A DNA stretch of 64,000 bases from Diplolepis rosae (lineage: Eukaryota > Arthropoda > Insecta > Hymenoptera > Diplolepididae): positions 1,426,001-1,490,000 of the forward strand of contig JAPYXD010000469.1 of the NCBI GenBank assembly GCA_030998225.1. Direction: 5' to 3'. Under the pieces are notes generated by a model. That model ran no database searches, had not been told where the DNA came from, and saw nothing but the letters and a program-made list of their open reading frames with translations. A program made the translations under genes and the position numbers. The stretch's first letter is position 1, and every line of letters starts with the position of its first letter. Of the stretch, positions 46,171 to 57,165 are shown piece after piece.

Positions 46171-47040
46171 ATTTCTTTTGTCTATTAACAGAATCGTTCC
46201 ACTCTTAAAAAACTCATCTGTAAAATGCAAAACAATAATAGTTTTACCAATAAACGATTTATTTTGACTCTGAAAAGGAATCCTTTAACTGTTAAAGGAT
46301 TGAATTTGTATGCTAGCATACGAAGTGCGTCTGCGCATCGGTGAGTGTACATTGTCTGGTGCTTGACAATGTAATATGCGCGAGTATTTTTTATGTTGCA
46401 CGATAATTCTTTTATCAACGCAATTAATTAACGTGGATGCGTCAAGGAAATGGATTTCTTTAAAATATTAGGAATCCCAGAGTGCGACGTAAAAATTTTG
46501 AAAGGTACGTACACCAAAACAATCAATTTTTATCCGCATAACCTCATTTTTCATTGCTTCTGACAATCGAAGTATTATAAATTTATTAATTTTTATTGTT
46601 TTTAACCATCGAAGGGTTATCAGCCGTCTCTTTTTAAAATGAGTTTGTAAAGCGTGCTTCAATTGTAATGAATATTATGGTTTTTTTTCATCAAAGTTGT
46701 GTCTTAAAATTTCTTTATGCGAAAATCTAAGACGGTTCGTTATTATAGTATTGAAAATGATCGATTTAATATTCGCGTTTGTCAAAGTTGGGCTTGTGCA
46801 AATTTCTTATTAGGTTATATCATACAATTTTTCTTCTTTTATCCTCGAAATTATATTTTCTTTGTACGACAAAGTATTTTATTTCCAGACCAAAGGAAAT
46901 ACTTTGACAGTAAAAGGACAGCATGTAAAACGATAATCCTTTAACTGTTAAAAGATTTCCTAGCATGCGAATTTTAAATAAAAAATCCTTTAATAGTGAA
47001 AGGAATCATTTGGCAGTCAATAGTTTGCTTTTAGAATGTA
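46171..47040. repeat. Inverted-repeat-bounded AT-rich unit
   Basis: Palindromic AATCCTTTAACTGTTAAAGG at about 46281 recurs as AATCCTTTAACTGTTAAAAG at about 46935, each next to GCTAGCAT/CTAGCATG. AGTCTATTGATAG (46113) and AGTCAATAGTTTGC (47016) may be outer ends. This could be a TIR element; the limits are approximate and its ORFs are unremarkable. Confidence 0.3.
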
Positions 47041-48164
47041 GATTACATCCTAAAAAGCGAAAAAATGTTTGTGCCGTCACATGCAGTACTTTTAAATCAA
47101 TATTCCTACAAGTATTGCAAATAATTTAGAAAACATCCTCTTTTTTCTAATATAAGAATTTTACTGCGCACATTTAATCGACATAAAAATAGCTATACAA
47201 GACATACAAATTTTAGAAACATTTTCCGAACCATATTTGACGTAGAAAAGCAGAACGTAATCCTTGTAAAAATTAGTTTGCATAATTCTTGCAGAGGTTT
47301 TTCTTTTAATATTCTTTTTTTCTTTTTCATTTTAGTGAAGAAAATTTGAAGATTAGAAAATAATGATTATCACAACTACCATTTGAGCCGTTTTATCAAC
47401 GCTAAACTTGAAAACTTTTGCTCCAGCAGAGATTTATTGGGGCCGATAAGACATATCATGATTGGATGGATATTACCTGGGGATACCAGGTTGATAGTTT
47501 GAGATCTAGCACCTTGCCTGTCTATTGGGGTGAGTATGAATCGAGATACTCTGGAATATGAAAAAGTGGCAAGTTAACTTCAGCAACTCCATAAAATTAG
47601 ATTCCGAGCGACCAGCCGCAACAATGTTGCAAGGCTAATGATCATCAAGGCAAGCATAATTAGAACACAGTTCTGTCCTTTAACAAGTACTGCAACTTAC
47701 TTTTACTTCGATTAATGATATTTTCAAGTGAAAAAAGTCAAGAAATTTCGCTAAGCTTCGTATAAATTTAAGTATATGGAATAACTAATCAATATACCGA
47801 AATATTGATAATTTTATTTTATCGGCTATTTGTCAGTATTGCAAATTTATTCGTCTACAGTATAGCGCCGGTGTTGAATTTCCACCAGGGGTAAGGACAG
47901 ATTCGACTTTGCAATTTGAAAATGATTTCACTTGAGAAAAACTAATTTCAACCATGTCGAAAAATTCCAGGGCACTAATAGAGCCCAAATTAAACAAACC
48001 AAACGCTAATGTGACGTTAATTAGACGAACAAATCTGGTGCTAATTAGGAGTGTAACGTTTTTGTATGGCTAAGGAGAGGCGGCTAAATGTGTCCTGATG
48101 GTTAAAAAATGAAATTCTTTATTTTCAGTAGTGTTTATGTCTACTAATTATCTTAATAACATTT
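47041..48164. other. No supported gene
   Basis: 47420-47660 is GC-balanced and appears unique in the window but has no long ORF. The remainder is AT-rich. Confidence 0.3.
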
Positions 48165-48603
48165 TCGATTAAAACAAAATTAGGAATGTTACAGTATGTT
48201 GAAACTTAAAAAAAGTCAATATCTAAATTCCATTCCCCAATTAAATTATACGAAATACGGAAAAACGTACGATAACGAAAGCATTATCGTACAAAATTGT
48301 CTACTACAAAATTATCTACAAATTTGAATCGCTACATTTTTTTATATGATCTATATTTTTCTTTTTAATTAAAACAAATTTAAAAAAAAAAAAGATTTAC
48401 ATTTTTAAACCAAAATATGTGATATAAGAAATAAGCGTTAGAGTAAAAAATGGTTTACTTAATTAAAGTCTACGATTGATTTTCGTTTTAGTGATATTTG
48501 GAAGAAAATAAATTATTTTAATCATGTAATTTATTAGAAAGTTACAAAAATGTATACAGAAAATCGAGCGCGAGTGTCATGATGAGAATGTGTTCCTTAA
48601 ACT
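48165..48603 (-). repeat. Repeat family A, partial inverted copy 3
   Basis: The inverse of about 8165-8885: ends with CGAGCGCGAGTGTCATGATG then AGAATGTGTTCCTTAA. The distal half with the CAGACAGA run is missing. Confidence 0.5.
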
Positions 48604-48910
48604 TTTTAGCTGCGGGGGTGGTCGATATATCGACCACTCAAGAGGCACAAAATATTTAATGTTTTTAGGCAAAATTTGATGTTTTGAATACGTAAAAAAT
48701 AGTTTTAAAATTCCTCGAAACATTGTTGACCTTGAAAATCGGTATTCCAAGGTCAAATTTCATTTCTAGTAGAAGTGAGGATTTCAGAGTGTTTTCCAGC
48801 GTAATTTGATGGACTGAATACGAATAAAATACTGAAAAAAATCACTGAGGTATCATTGACCTTGCAAATCTACAGTCAAGGTCACATTTCATTTTTTGCA
48901 TAAGCAGAAA
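48604..48910. promoter_or_regulatory. Two everted nuclear-receptor-like half-site pairs
   Basis: TGACCTTG (48727-48734) and CAAGGTCA (48748-48755) form one pair; TGACCTTG (48857-48864) and CAAGGTCA (48877-48884) form another, 130 bp away within two diverged copies of a module. TCAAGGTCA fits the extended half-site bound by FTZ-F1/ERR-type receptors. TGGTCGATATATCGACCA (48619-48636) is a perfect palindrome just upstream. Function is inferred from motif only. Confidence 0.3.
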
Positions 48911-49990
48911 ACCCAGATTTGAACTTTATTCTGACAAATAAGGACTCAATTAGACTGCCTTATCTATATGAATACAGATTTGGACCCCATTAGACTTAAG
49001 CCAACCAAAAACTTTTTCCACACGGGAATGATCATTTGGAGGTTATAATATGTATTTATTTAATTTACGAAATTACATGCAGAAGAGTTAGACCTTTTGC
49101 AAAGTAGTTTCTTTGCTAATGATAAAAGGTATAGAAATAATCATTCCCCCCCCCCCTACTTCTCTCACCCTTTATCCCTCTCCATTCCTCTACGCTTTTC
49201 AAAAGTCATGTAGAACAAATCCATGAAAGAACGTGCATAAGATCCCACACGAAAGAAACCTATACAAAAACTTGTACGGTAGAGGAAACCTTGCAAAAGC
49301 ATTCTCAAGTTTTCTAAGGCGATACAATCGGGACATGTTTATCTCCCACCTAATGAGGCTCGTTTGAGGGGAAGCGTTTGATTGGTCCGTCGAGTCAACC
49401 ATAGTCACCGCTGTTTCATCACAATTGGTTGAAGCGTTGCGCGGCTTTTCAATAGTGGAGTTAAGGGGAACGATCGAGCGTCTTGATAGACGAGTCTCTA
49501 ATGTTCCAAAAAACGAGTCCCGACTGTATTTTAAAACAAAGTACATCAAAGTTTTTGAAAGTCAGCTTTCCACTCGGAGACTTTGCATCCCCGGAGTACG
49601 CAACAGTATTTCCTTTTTCAAACCATAATTCATAAAATGTTGTATCTTTTGAAATACACTCACGATAAAGCGCGTTCAAATTTGATTTATAAAGGAAGCG
49701 GAAAAAAAATTATTTTAGGTTAATTTTATTTTTCGAAATAAAAATCCAAATGGTACCGGAGATTGATTTTTTGATGGATTCCTCACTGTTGCCTACAATT
49801 TCATGATTATATTTACATTCCTGTCCTAATCAACCCGATGAATATAAATAATATAAAATGGTTGGTCATTTGTCACGTCATTAAGCATCACATACCCTCA
49901 AGTACCAGAATGAAAAAGGTTCAACAAGAGCGAGTCCTCGATTTTTCGAAAACTATCAGAGATTTTAAAACGTTTTGTTTTTTTAAATAA
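48911..49990. other. No supported gene; C11 tract, GC-balanced patch
   Basis: 48911-49010 shares GGACCCCATTAGAC-like phrases with 62260-62500, so it is repeat-derived. 49190-49680 is GC-balanced with overlapping ORFs on both strands (116 codons, minus, 49199-49549), none recognisable. Confidence 0.3.
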
Positions 49991-50725
49991 AAGTACTCTC
50001 AAAGGACTACGGCGCTACTATCTAATATAGTCCAGTCCCCATCGTTATCCAGAATGGCCTGGCACCTTTTCGGCATGCTTTCCACTTATTTTTGCAGCGT
50101 AGTCCGTTGGTAATTCTTGCCATATCTTCCTGATTTTTTGCGAGAGCTGTTTCAGGGTGAACACACGTTTTCCTGCAAGCTTCCTCTTTAAAACACTCCA
50201 GACATTTTCGATTAGATTCGCATCGGGGGACTGTGATGGCCAATCCAAAGTTGTGATGCCATTTTCTGTTTTCCAGGCGGTGCAGAGACGGCTTCGATGT
50301 TTCGGGTCGTTATTTTCTTGTAAGATCCAATCGGCCGTATCGGTTCCAAACATCTTTGTAGCAGATCTTAGAAGACCACGTTCATATATTTGGAGCATTT
50401 TCTGAGCATTCAAGTTCTCGGTGAAGAGCTCTAAACACCCAAAACCGCGCTATGAGAAGCATCCCCAAACATGGACCTTCACGGGGTGTTTTTTATTGGC
50501 TTTATAACGCTCAACCCACTTCTTCACGAACGATTTCGACTTTCTGATGTATTTAGCAGCGGCTGTATAGGACATATGTGGTCCCTTTGGATGGGTACAC
50601 AAGAAGACCGCTTCAAAACGTTTCGCGTGCACAGAACTCATTATGACTCACGTCTGCTCTCTCCGACGATTCGAACGCTACTGAATCGCCTTGGTAAATG
50701 AGCCGTAGTCCTTTAAATGTACTTT
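49991..50725 (-). mobile_element. Internally deleted Tc1-like element
   Basis: Ends AAGTACTCTCAAAGGACTAC (left) and GTAGTCCTTTAAATGTACTT (right) are inverted. The single gene on the minus strand is a shortened Tc1 transposase. An A13 tract follows the right end. Confidence 0.65.
50045..50641 (-). pseudogene. Tc1 (DD34E-type) transposase, dead
   Basis: ATG 50641 opens a frame with the HTH block SYTAAAKYIRKSKSFVKKWV. A deletion then joins this to VKVHVWGCFS, removing the first catalytic aspartate. A TAG stop follows (about 50455), and the same frame continues through MLQIYERGLL, ILQENNDPKHRS and WPSQSPDANLIENVW to 50045. In the second catalytic motif the expected DND reads NND, consistent with one G-to-A change; the glutamate in LIENVW is intact. 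The family's usual length is about 340 residues. Confidence 0.75.
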
Positions 50726-50773
50726 CATTAAAAAAAAAAAAAAGTTCAAAAATCTCTAATAGTTAGAGAAAAT

Positions 50774-50917
50774 AGAGAAGCAAAAGAGAATCAAAAGAGT
50801 ATCAAGAGAAGCAAAAGAGAATCAAGAGAGTATAAAGAGAAGCAAAAGAGAATCAAAAGAGTATCAAGAGAAGCAAAAGAGAATCAAGAGAGTATCAAGA
50901 GAAGCAAAAGAGAATCA
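50774..50917. repeat. 31-bp tandem repeat, about 4.6 copies
   Basis: Units start AGAGAAGCAAAAGAGAATCA and differ mainly at AAAGAGTATC versus AGAGAGTATA, giving a partly alternating 62-bp higher-order pattern. Purine-rich on the plus strand. Confidence 0.85.
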
Positions 50918-52252
50918 ATAGTGCGACTCGGGTTGGCACAAGTGTGTCACAGACTTCACGAATTATTTACAATAGATCCTCTGAAACCACAAAAACCTTA
51001 TCGGATTCAAATTCTAAAAGCCATTGGAGACTAAGTGTTGAAATTGAGATAAAAACAATATATCCTAGCAAGCAAATCAAATGAAAATTTTGTAATGCTA
51101 CGAAATAAAAAATTGTTCAAAATAAGGAATATGACACGTACACCAGAGGGAATATAAATCGAGGTAAATATTTGGGAGGTAAAACGATCTCTGTTCTTAT
51201 ATCCTACTGATTCCAAAGACTTGTGCATGTGGGAGCTTTATAAAAAAGCGCAAAATACAGTATTTAATTACAATCTTATCGATATAGAAGTAAAAATTAT
51301 AAAACTGTCATTAAATTTAAGAGAAAATGGAATACGGCGAGTATACACTATGCCTCTTCTACATCACTAATTCGTGCTGTAAATCTAACTTAAAATATTT
51401 TTAATGAATTAAAGAATTGTGAAGAAAAGCAAAGGATTTTGTGAGTCCTTAAATAAAGACTAAAATCAAAAATGGTTTTAGTGCTGTATATAAATTTTGA
51501 AAAAAATGAATAAAATGAATAAAATCGAAAACTGGTTAGAAAAAAATGTCTTGTTTACAATTATTTATTTGTTACAACCACACAATTTGAAACGAAAGTG
51601 AAGGCTTTAAAGTTCAAAATAATTTCAGTAGCACATAAATTTTGAAAAAATAAATTAATAAAATTGAACAAATTGTTGGAAAAGAAAGGACTTTCAATTA
51701 CTCATCACCTCAAAGGAAATGTTTAAATTTGAATTTACCGCGCTAATATTGAAAGGTTTCGATCAGTCGACTATTCGCGTTCGATTGTTAGCAATGAAGT
51801 CTGCACCATTGTAAAAAGTAAATAATTCTGAATAGTGTTTTTTTAGTTGTATCGTTGCATTGAGGATCCTCTTCAAGAGAAATATTTTATTCAGCTTAGA
51901 AAGATACAAGTAAGTTTTTCCAAACAAATTAATTATAAAATAAGATGTTATAATAACAGTGTAATGTTGTCAAAAAAGTTCATAATTCATATTTAGCTTT
52001 TCGATAAATCGTAGCACAGTATTCAAGTGAACAAGAAGTATGTTGTCAAGCTTTAGAATGTTATATTTTCTTGCTTATATTTTGGAATACAGATCACCAC
52101 ATAAAATATATGGATATTTGGATTAGTATCGTTATAGATTGAATAATAAATGAAATAATCTCACGTTTTTAATCACATTTCACGTTTTCCATGTGCGCTA
52201 TTCAAACAAAAATTATATCAAGAGAGTATTAAGAAGATTCAATAGTATATTA
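50918..52252. other. No supported gene
   Basis: AT-rich, without domain-bearing ORFs. 52217-52245 has short AGAGAGTATTAAGAAG text resembling the 31-bp unit. Confidence 0.3.
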
Positions 52253-52836
52253 TGTGCCTAGGCACACAATGAGGGTGATTGCGTGACGAGCGACAATGTT
52301 CGCAGGAGATCGAAGCCAAGGCGTAGTCGAGGCTAGGTGAGGCATAGTCAAGACAAAGCCGAGACGAATCCGAGGCGAGCAGTCCTGCGAGCATTGTCGC
52401 GAGTCTCGCAATGTCCCGAATTGTGTGCATTGGCACATATTCTATTTTATGTGACTGTGATGCGGATACGAGTTTTTATGTGTACATTGGAATATAATCT
52501 AGTACTTATTGTAGTTGTTTGCTGCGCTAATTGTACGAAGCGGGCGCAAATTGGCGACTAGTCCCGGCCATTTTGATTTTATCGGTCTTGTGTAGTAGTC
52601 AGTGCTAACGCTGTACGAAGAAGAAGTGAGAAGAAGAAAAATAAGAAATAGATTGCGTTCCGCTGTACGAAGAAGAAGTGAGAAGAAGAAGAATAAGAAA
52701 TAGATTGCGTTCCGCTGTAAGACTATAATGCACATGCGCAGTTCAATTTCTACATTGTATTCCTCTGTAACGGAATATATAACATTGCTTTACTCTCAGC
52801 TGTAACGGAAAAACGAGTTTCCGCGGCTGAGGCACA
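52253..52836 (+). mobile_element. Family B repeat, copy 3
   Basis: Starts TGTGCCTAGGCACAC and ends GAGGCACA, with TA outside each end. It contains TCGAAGCCAAGGCGTAGTCG repeats, TATTCTATTTTATGTGACTG and a tandem 52-bp duplication (about 52608-52718; CGAAGAAGAAGTGAGAAGAA units), followed by CACATGCGCAGTTCAATTTC and CGGAAAAACGAGTTTCCGCG. It is non-coding. Because AATATACTATT is shared with copy 1 outside this end, the true limit may be about 15 bp further out. Confidence 0.55.
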
Positions 52837-53481
52837 TAAAAATATTTATAAATGAAATTCATTTATATTTATATATGTAATAGCTGAAACTCTAAACATA
52901 TTTTTCAAAACATAATAATTTCCTTGGGAAATGCAGTCTTAACGATAAATTCAAGGAATACAAACAGTTCAATAATGCAGAATATTGAAAAGATTGGAGT
53001 ATTATAAAACACTAACTAATATTGAAAATATTATCAAGATATACTATTTAATCTCATGTTTTCTTCTACATTTTTGAGGAAATAATGATATGCTTTAAAC
53101 AAATCATATTTTTAATATGTGCTCTCGTGGAAATTAAATTTGATGAAACTAGATCTTCTTTAGTGTAAATACCGGAAAATGAATCTAGATCTCGTTCTTC
53201 GATTCCAATCAATTGAATTTATCGAAAAAGGCCCTAAGAAGTTGAGACCTGTAGACTGCGTTCCAACTAAATTAAATTAAAAAAATTAAAAGATTAAAAA
53301 AAGAAATGTCTCAAAGTTCAAGCCTCTACCCTACACTGATAAAACTAATGCAATTTTATATAAATTGGTGGAATGCGATTTGGAAGCACCTGATCATTGG
53401 CAGGAGTACACTGTAAAGCTCATTGGTGATGGGCGTGAGTAATAATTGAATATTTTAAAATCATAAGATAATATAAACCTA

Positions 53482-53700
53482 CACAAAGAAAAATGGATGT
53501 TTAGAATTAATATCTAGATGTTCAACTATGGGACAGCCATCTTTTATGTTTAGTTGTAATATCTAGATATTCAGATGTAATTTCTAAGATGTTAAAATAT
53601 GCAGACATTAATATCTTGGATATTACGGTTAAACATCTAGATACTACAATTGAACATATAAGATGGCTGGCCCATATTTGAACATCCATTTTTCTCCGTG
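53482..53700. mobile_element. 219-bp family C-like MITE in the first intron
   Basis: CACAAAGAAAAATGGATGTT at the left, inverse AACATCCATTTTTCTCCGTG at the right, TA on both sides. The interior has AATATCTAGATATT-like motifs and an internal inverted repeat around GACAGCCATCTTTTATGTT / ACATATAAGATGGCTGGCC. Confidence 0.7.
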
Positions 53701-54961
53701 TAACAACGATTTATAGCTTTAATCTTTCACAAATAATATACAAAATTGACATTCTAAACCATTGCTAATGATCATTGCCAAATATAAACTTAATATTTAA
53801 ATATTGATAATAATTATTTTAAAGTCGATCGTTCTCAATTCTGGAAACGGTTCACTGGATATTTATCATTCTTAAACTGACTTGTTATAACTTTTCTACA
53901 GAAACGTATGCTGAAGCAGTGGACAAACTGACGAAACTAAAGACCCAAGAGTACGTGTACAGCGGTGGATCCGAAATGCATTCAAAGGATAAAGCTGCTG
54001 CTATCGCTAAGGAAATAAAAGCGAAAGAAAGCCTTCCAAATTTCCAATCAATTATGGTTGTACTAAACCTCAAGAAAAATGTTGCGTGACGCAAGGAAAT
54101 CCTACCAACATCACCAACTGTAGGTAATAATTGTCTGTTTTCAAGCATCTTTAATTTCACTCAGTCTAACTAAATCTTTAATGCAGATTCAAACAAATTA
54201 TATAGTAATTGTTAAAACAAGCTTCAATGGTAAACATTATCCTGTACTCGAATTTCCCGGTACCTTTTTCATTTTCTATTTGTATTTATATTCTATATGC
54301 AGTTATTGGTAATATTACAGTCAATTAAAATGATGTATTTTACAGACGAAACAATCAGTCCAGTATTTTCGAATGGAGAGTTTGACACCGGTAATGAATT
54401 TATATCCAATACATTTTTATCTTTATTTTTGAAAAAATATTGCCATTTTACGTTTTAGGAATTAATTTGTTTGCACAAAATGATTCTCTCGATGACTTTC
54501 ATGACGACAGATCCTTGCAAGAGTTTTAAAAAAAAACAGAACTGGCAAAGTCTAGTGTCAAAGAAAACCAATTATCTAAAACAGGTAGCATCGAGGGTAG
54601 CATCAATGATTGTAAGAGAAAGAGGCAATCTACCAGTGAACGTAAGTCACGTATTCTTAAGCAACTTAATACCTTTTTGTCAAATTACTTTTTTATTATA
54701 CGTAAGTATAAATTTATACTTCGTCTTAGATTTTATCACTGCATTTATTTTCTACTTTTACAGAAAGTTAAATTGACTTAGATTCGCCTCAAAACTCTTT
54801 CGACGTGAACAACATTAAAACTCTGTCAAAAACAATGAAAAACAGAGGCATCAAAGATTATCCAAAGAAAAATAAACCAAAAATAAAATTAGCGGCCGCA
54901 AATAAATCTCTGGATAAGACTGAGGAAAAATGTAAAAACACAGTTATCTTTTCATTTACTA

Positions 54962-56264
54962 CAGGGTGGGCCATCTAGCGTTTTAAATTTGAACTATCTG
55001 TATTTCGACATTGGAAACGTCAAATACCATTCGGAAAGTGACAGATATTCAGTAAAAAGTCTAAAATTTACGAAATGGGTCGCTATTCGCTAGAAGAAAA
55101 CTGGGAAATATTGAAAACTTTTTTCCAAAGTGGTGAGTCTTCAACCCAAACTGTGAGAAATTTGGCAAAAAAAATGGACAGACAAAAAGTGCCATCAGTT
55201 CAATTTGTGCAACAATTTGTCAAGCGTGTGCGTGAAACTGGCTCGTTGGTGGATAAACCAAAACGTCAACGTTCATTTCCCGCGCGTTCACCCGAAAATA
55301 TTGCGACTGTGGCTGAAAGTGTTAGTGAGAATCCATCCACCTCAACTCGCCATCGATCGCAAGAATTGAACATTCCACGAACAACTTTGCGACGAATTTT
55401 GCAAAAAGACTTCGCTATGAAGCCATATAAAGTTCAATTGGTGCAGCAGCTGAAGCCACTTGACCATCCGAGCCGTCTACAGTTCGCAGATTTAGCGGAA
55501 GATCGTTTGACCGAGGATGGTCAATTTTACCGAAAAATCATATTTTCGGACGAGGCTCATTTCCACCTCGGTGGTTACGTTAACAAGCAAAATTGTCGCA
55601 TTTGGGGTACAGAAAACCCGCACGTAATCGTCGAGAAGCCAATGCACCCAGCACGAGTCACTGTATGGTGCGGATTTTGGTCTGGTGGAATCATCGGCCC
55701 ATTTTTCTTCGAAAATGAAGAAGGAACCGCCGTAACCATCAATGGTGAGCGATATCGCGCAATGTTATCCAAATTTTTCTTCAAGCAAATTGAAGAGGAA
55801 GACTTGGACAACATTTGGTTCCAGCAGGACGGCGCTATGTGCCATACAACAAACGCTACACTCAATCTTTTACGCCCTATCTTCGAAAATCGCATAATCA
55901 GCAAAAGAAGTGATGTGAATTGGCCTCACAGAAGCTGCGATTTAACTCCGTTGGACTATTTTCTGTGGGGAGCTGTTAATGATAAATGTTACGCCAACCA
56001 TCCAGAAACAATTCAAGATCTAAAGTGCGAGATTCAAGCTGCTGTTGCTGCCATAAGGCCTGAAACCATCGAGAAAGTACTCCAAAATTGGGTGGATCGG
56101 ATAAGCTACTGTAAACTCAGCCGTGGTGGTCATTTGTCCGAAATTGTCTTCCACAAATAAATTTCATAAAACAACCTTTCAAATAAATGTTAGACCTTTA
56201 AAAAATATCAAGCCGTTTTTTTTTATTGACTTTTTAAATTAAAAATTTTATATGGCCCACCCTG
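54962..56264 (+). mobile_element. Complete DD41D Tc1/mariner-superfamily transposon
   Basis: 1303 bp from CAGGGTGGGCCAT to ATGGCCCACCCTG with TA on both sides (54960-54961, 56265-56266). It contains one full-length transposase gene and short leaders. The terminal repeats are about 13 bp perfect plus imperfect TTTTAAATTT/AAATTAAAAATTTTA extensions. Related but degraded copies with the same ends lie at 26590-27165 and 62900-63657. It sits in an intron of the DUF4806-type gene. Confidence 0.85.
55075..56160 (+). CDS. DD41D transposase, intact ORF (361 aa)
   Basis: An uninterrupted frame of normal length for a Tc1/mariner transposase, starting 113 bp inside the left end. Residues 1-110 hold two helix-turn-helix motifs (ESSTQTVRNLAKKM, then RSQELNIPRTTLRRILQKD). 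The DDE/D catalytic domain follows: D159 in KIIFSDEAHF, D252 in IWFQQDGAMCH and D294 in DLTPLDYFLWG, with 41 residues between the last two, which is the DD41D signature (compare the rosa-type group). The C-terminus has VLQNWVDRISYCK. It would excise and insert DNA at TA sites in the nucleus. No stop, frameshift or lost catalytic residue is visible, so it could be functional; expression is unknown. Confidence 0.9.
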   Translation: MGRYSLEENWEILKTFFQSGESSTQTVRNLAKKMDRQKVPSVQFVQQFVKRVRETGSLVDKPKRQRSFPARSPENIATVAESVSENPSTSTRHRSQELNIPRTTLRRILQKDFAMKPYKVQLVQQLKPLDHPSRLQFADLAEDRLTEDGQFYRKIIFSDEAHFHLGGYVNKQNCRIWGTENPHVIVEKPMHPARVTVWCGFWSGGIIGPFFFENEEGTAVTINGERYRAMLSKFFFKQIEEEDLDNIWFQQDGAMCHTTNATLNLLRPIFENRIISKRSDVNWPHRSCDLTPLDYFLWGAVNDKCYANHPETIQDLKCEIQAAVAAIRPETIEKVLQNWVDRISYCKLSRGGHLSEIVFHK

Positions 56265-57004
56265 TATAATTACAACCTGAAATATAATTTATCTAACCAT
56301 TTTTGCCTTTTTTTACTCAGATGACTTGTTAATAAGGGAATTTAGGGGTTTCAGGGCTAAAATTAGAGAAGTGCAGGCTAATCAAGTCTCTCTAATGAAT
56401 ATGTATAAGGCTGTATCGTGTACAAACTACGTCCCGAAAAAAAATTTACAAAAGAATATTATTAATTTAATTATTAGTGTACATCCAAATTTGTCAGTAG
56501 CCAGATTCACTTATCTTTTTCAAAATTGCAGAAAGGTTCACTGGCGTTGTCTTTTAATAAGAAAACCATGCGCAAGACAGTCAACAATATTTTAAAAAAA
56601 TTCTTCTCCAAAAATGTAAGCAATCAAGCAGTTAAAAAAGTACCAACAAAACAAGTTTTCAAAGAATACCACATGTGCACATGCATTATTGGTAATCAAA
56701 TCAATAGTATTTGTGTATTTCGTATTCAATGAATGATTATTTTGTCTTTTGTAATTAATTTTATTGCCATTTTTAAAAGATGTACTTGCAGAGAAATATG
56801 GATGTTCATACGAGGAAGTTGTTTCCGACATTAGCACTAATTTGAGTAATTTTAAGGATTTGGACGAAGGCCTATTATTTATATCCAGTCCTCGATTATA
56901 CCGTTTGCATACTTTTGATTATGAAATAAATTTTTATGAGCCATCTATTTATTGTTATTAAACAAAAAACTTTTTAATTTTACTACTTGTAGGAATACAA
57001 AATT

Positions 57005-57165
57005 AGATGGGGCCATATCTGGGCCAGATCGGGCCCATATTTTACAAGCCCGATCAGGTAGGGCGTTTCATTACTGGTCTGGCGCTAGACAGATTACCCT
57101 ATCAGGGCCACATTTTTCCCGGTCGGGGCCCCACCAAAATTTCTGCACGGGAAACAACATTCCGG
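57005..57165 (+). repeat. Family F repeat fragment, copy 2
   Basis: Same ordered blocks as 28360-28516: GGGCGTTTCATT, GGCGCTAG, CCTATCAGGGCC and CCAAAATTTCTGCACGG, in a GC-richer form with additional GGGCC motifs. Short ORFs over it are not meaningful. Confidence 0.5.

Larger units (their letters stand above)
53179..56961 (+). pseudogene. DUF4806-type insect gene, decayed, multi-exon
   Basis: Candidate exons: 53179-53434 (MNLDLVLRFQ, then KKLRPVDCVPT; stop at 53278, re-entering as DKTNAILYKLVE), 53902-54123 (YAEAVDKLTKLKTQEYVYSG; frame shift near 54045 before YGCTKPQEKCCVTQGNPTN), 54346-54390, 54459-54641 (TAA inside), 54764-54931 (early TAA), 56321 onward (REFRGFRAKIREVQANQVSL), 56532-56691 (TVNNILKKFFSKNVSNQAVK, KEYHMCTCII) and 56780-56961 (DVLAEKYGCSYEEVVSDIST, TAA). 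Most have good acceptors and GTAAGT/GTGAGT-type donors. The last two exons fit the DUF4806 C-terminal domain, of unknown function and expanded in insects. At least four disabling changes point to a pseudogene. An intact transposon sits in the intron before 56321. Confidence 0.55.

Noticed and set aside
49199..49679. Overlapping 116- and 72-codon minus-strand ORFs
   Set aside because: Two frames are open at once with an antisense ORF as well, and nothing resembles a known family; kept only as a GC-balanced patch.
50774..50917. Tandem array considered as a CRISPR-like array
   Set aside because: Contiguous 31-bp units without unique spacers in a eukaryotic context; it is a simple minisatellite.
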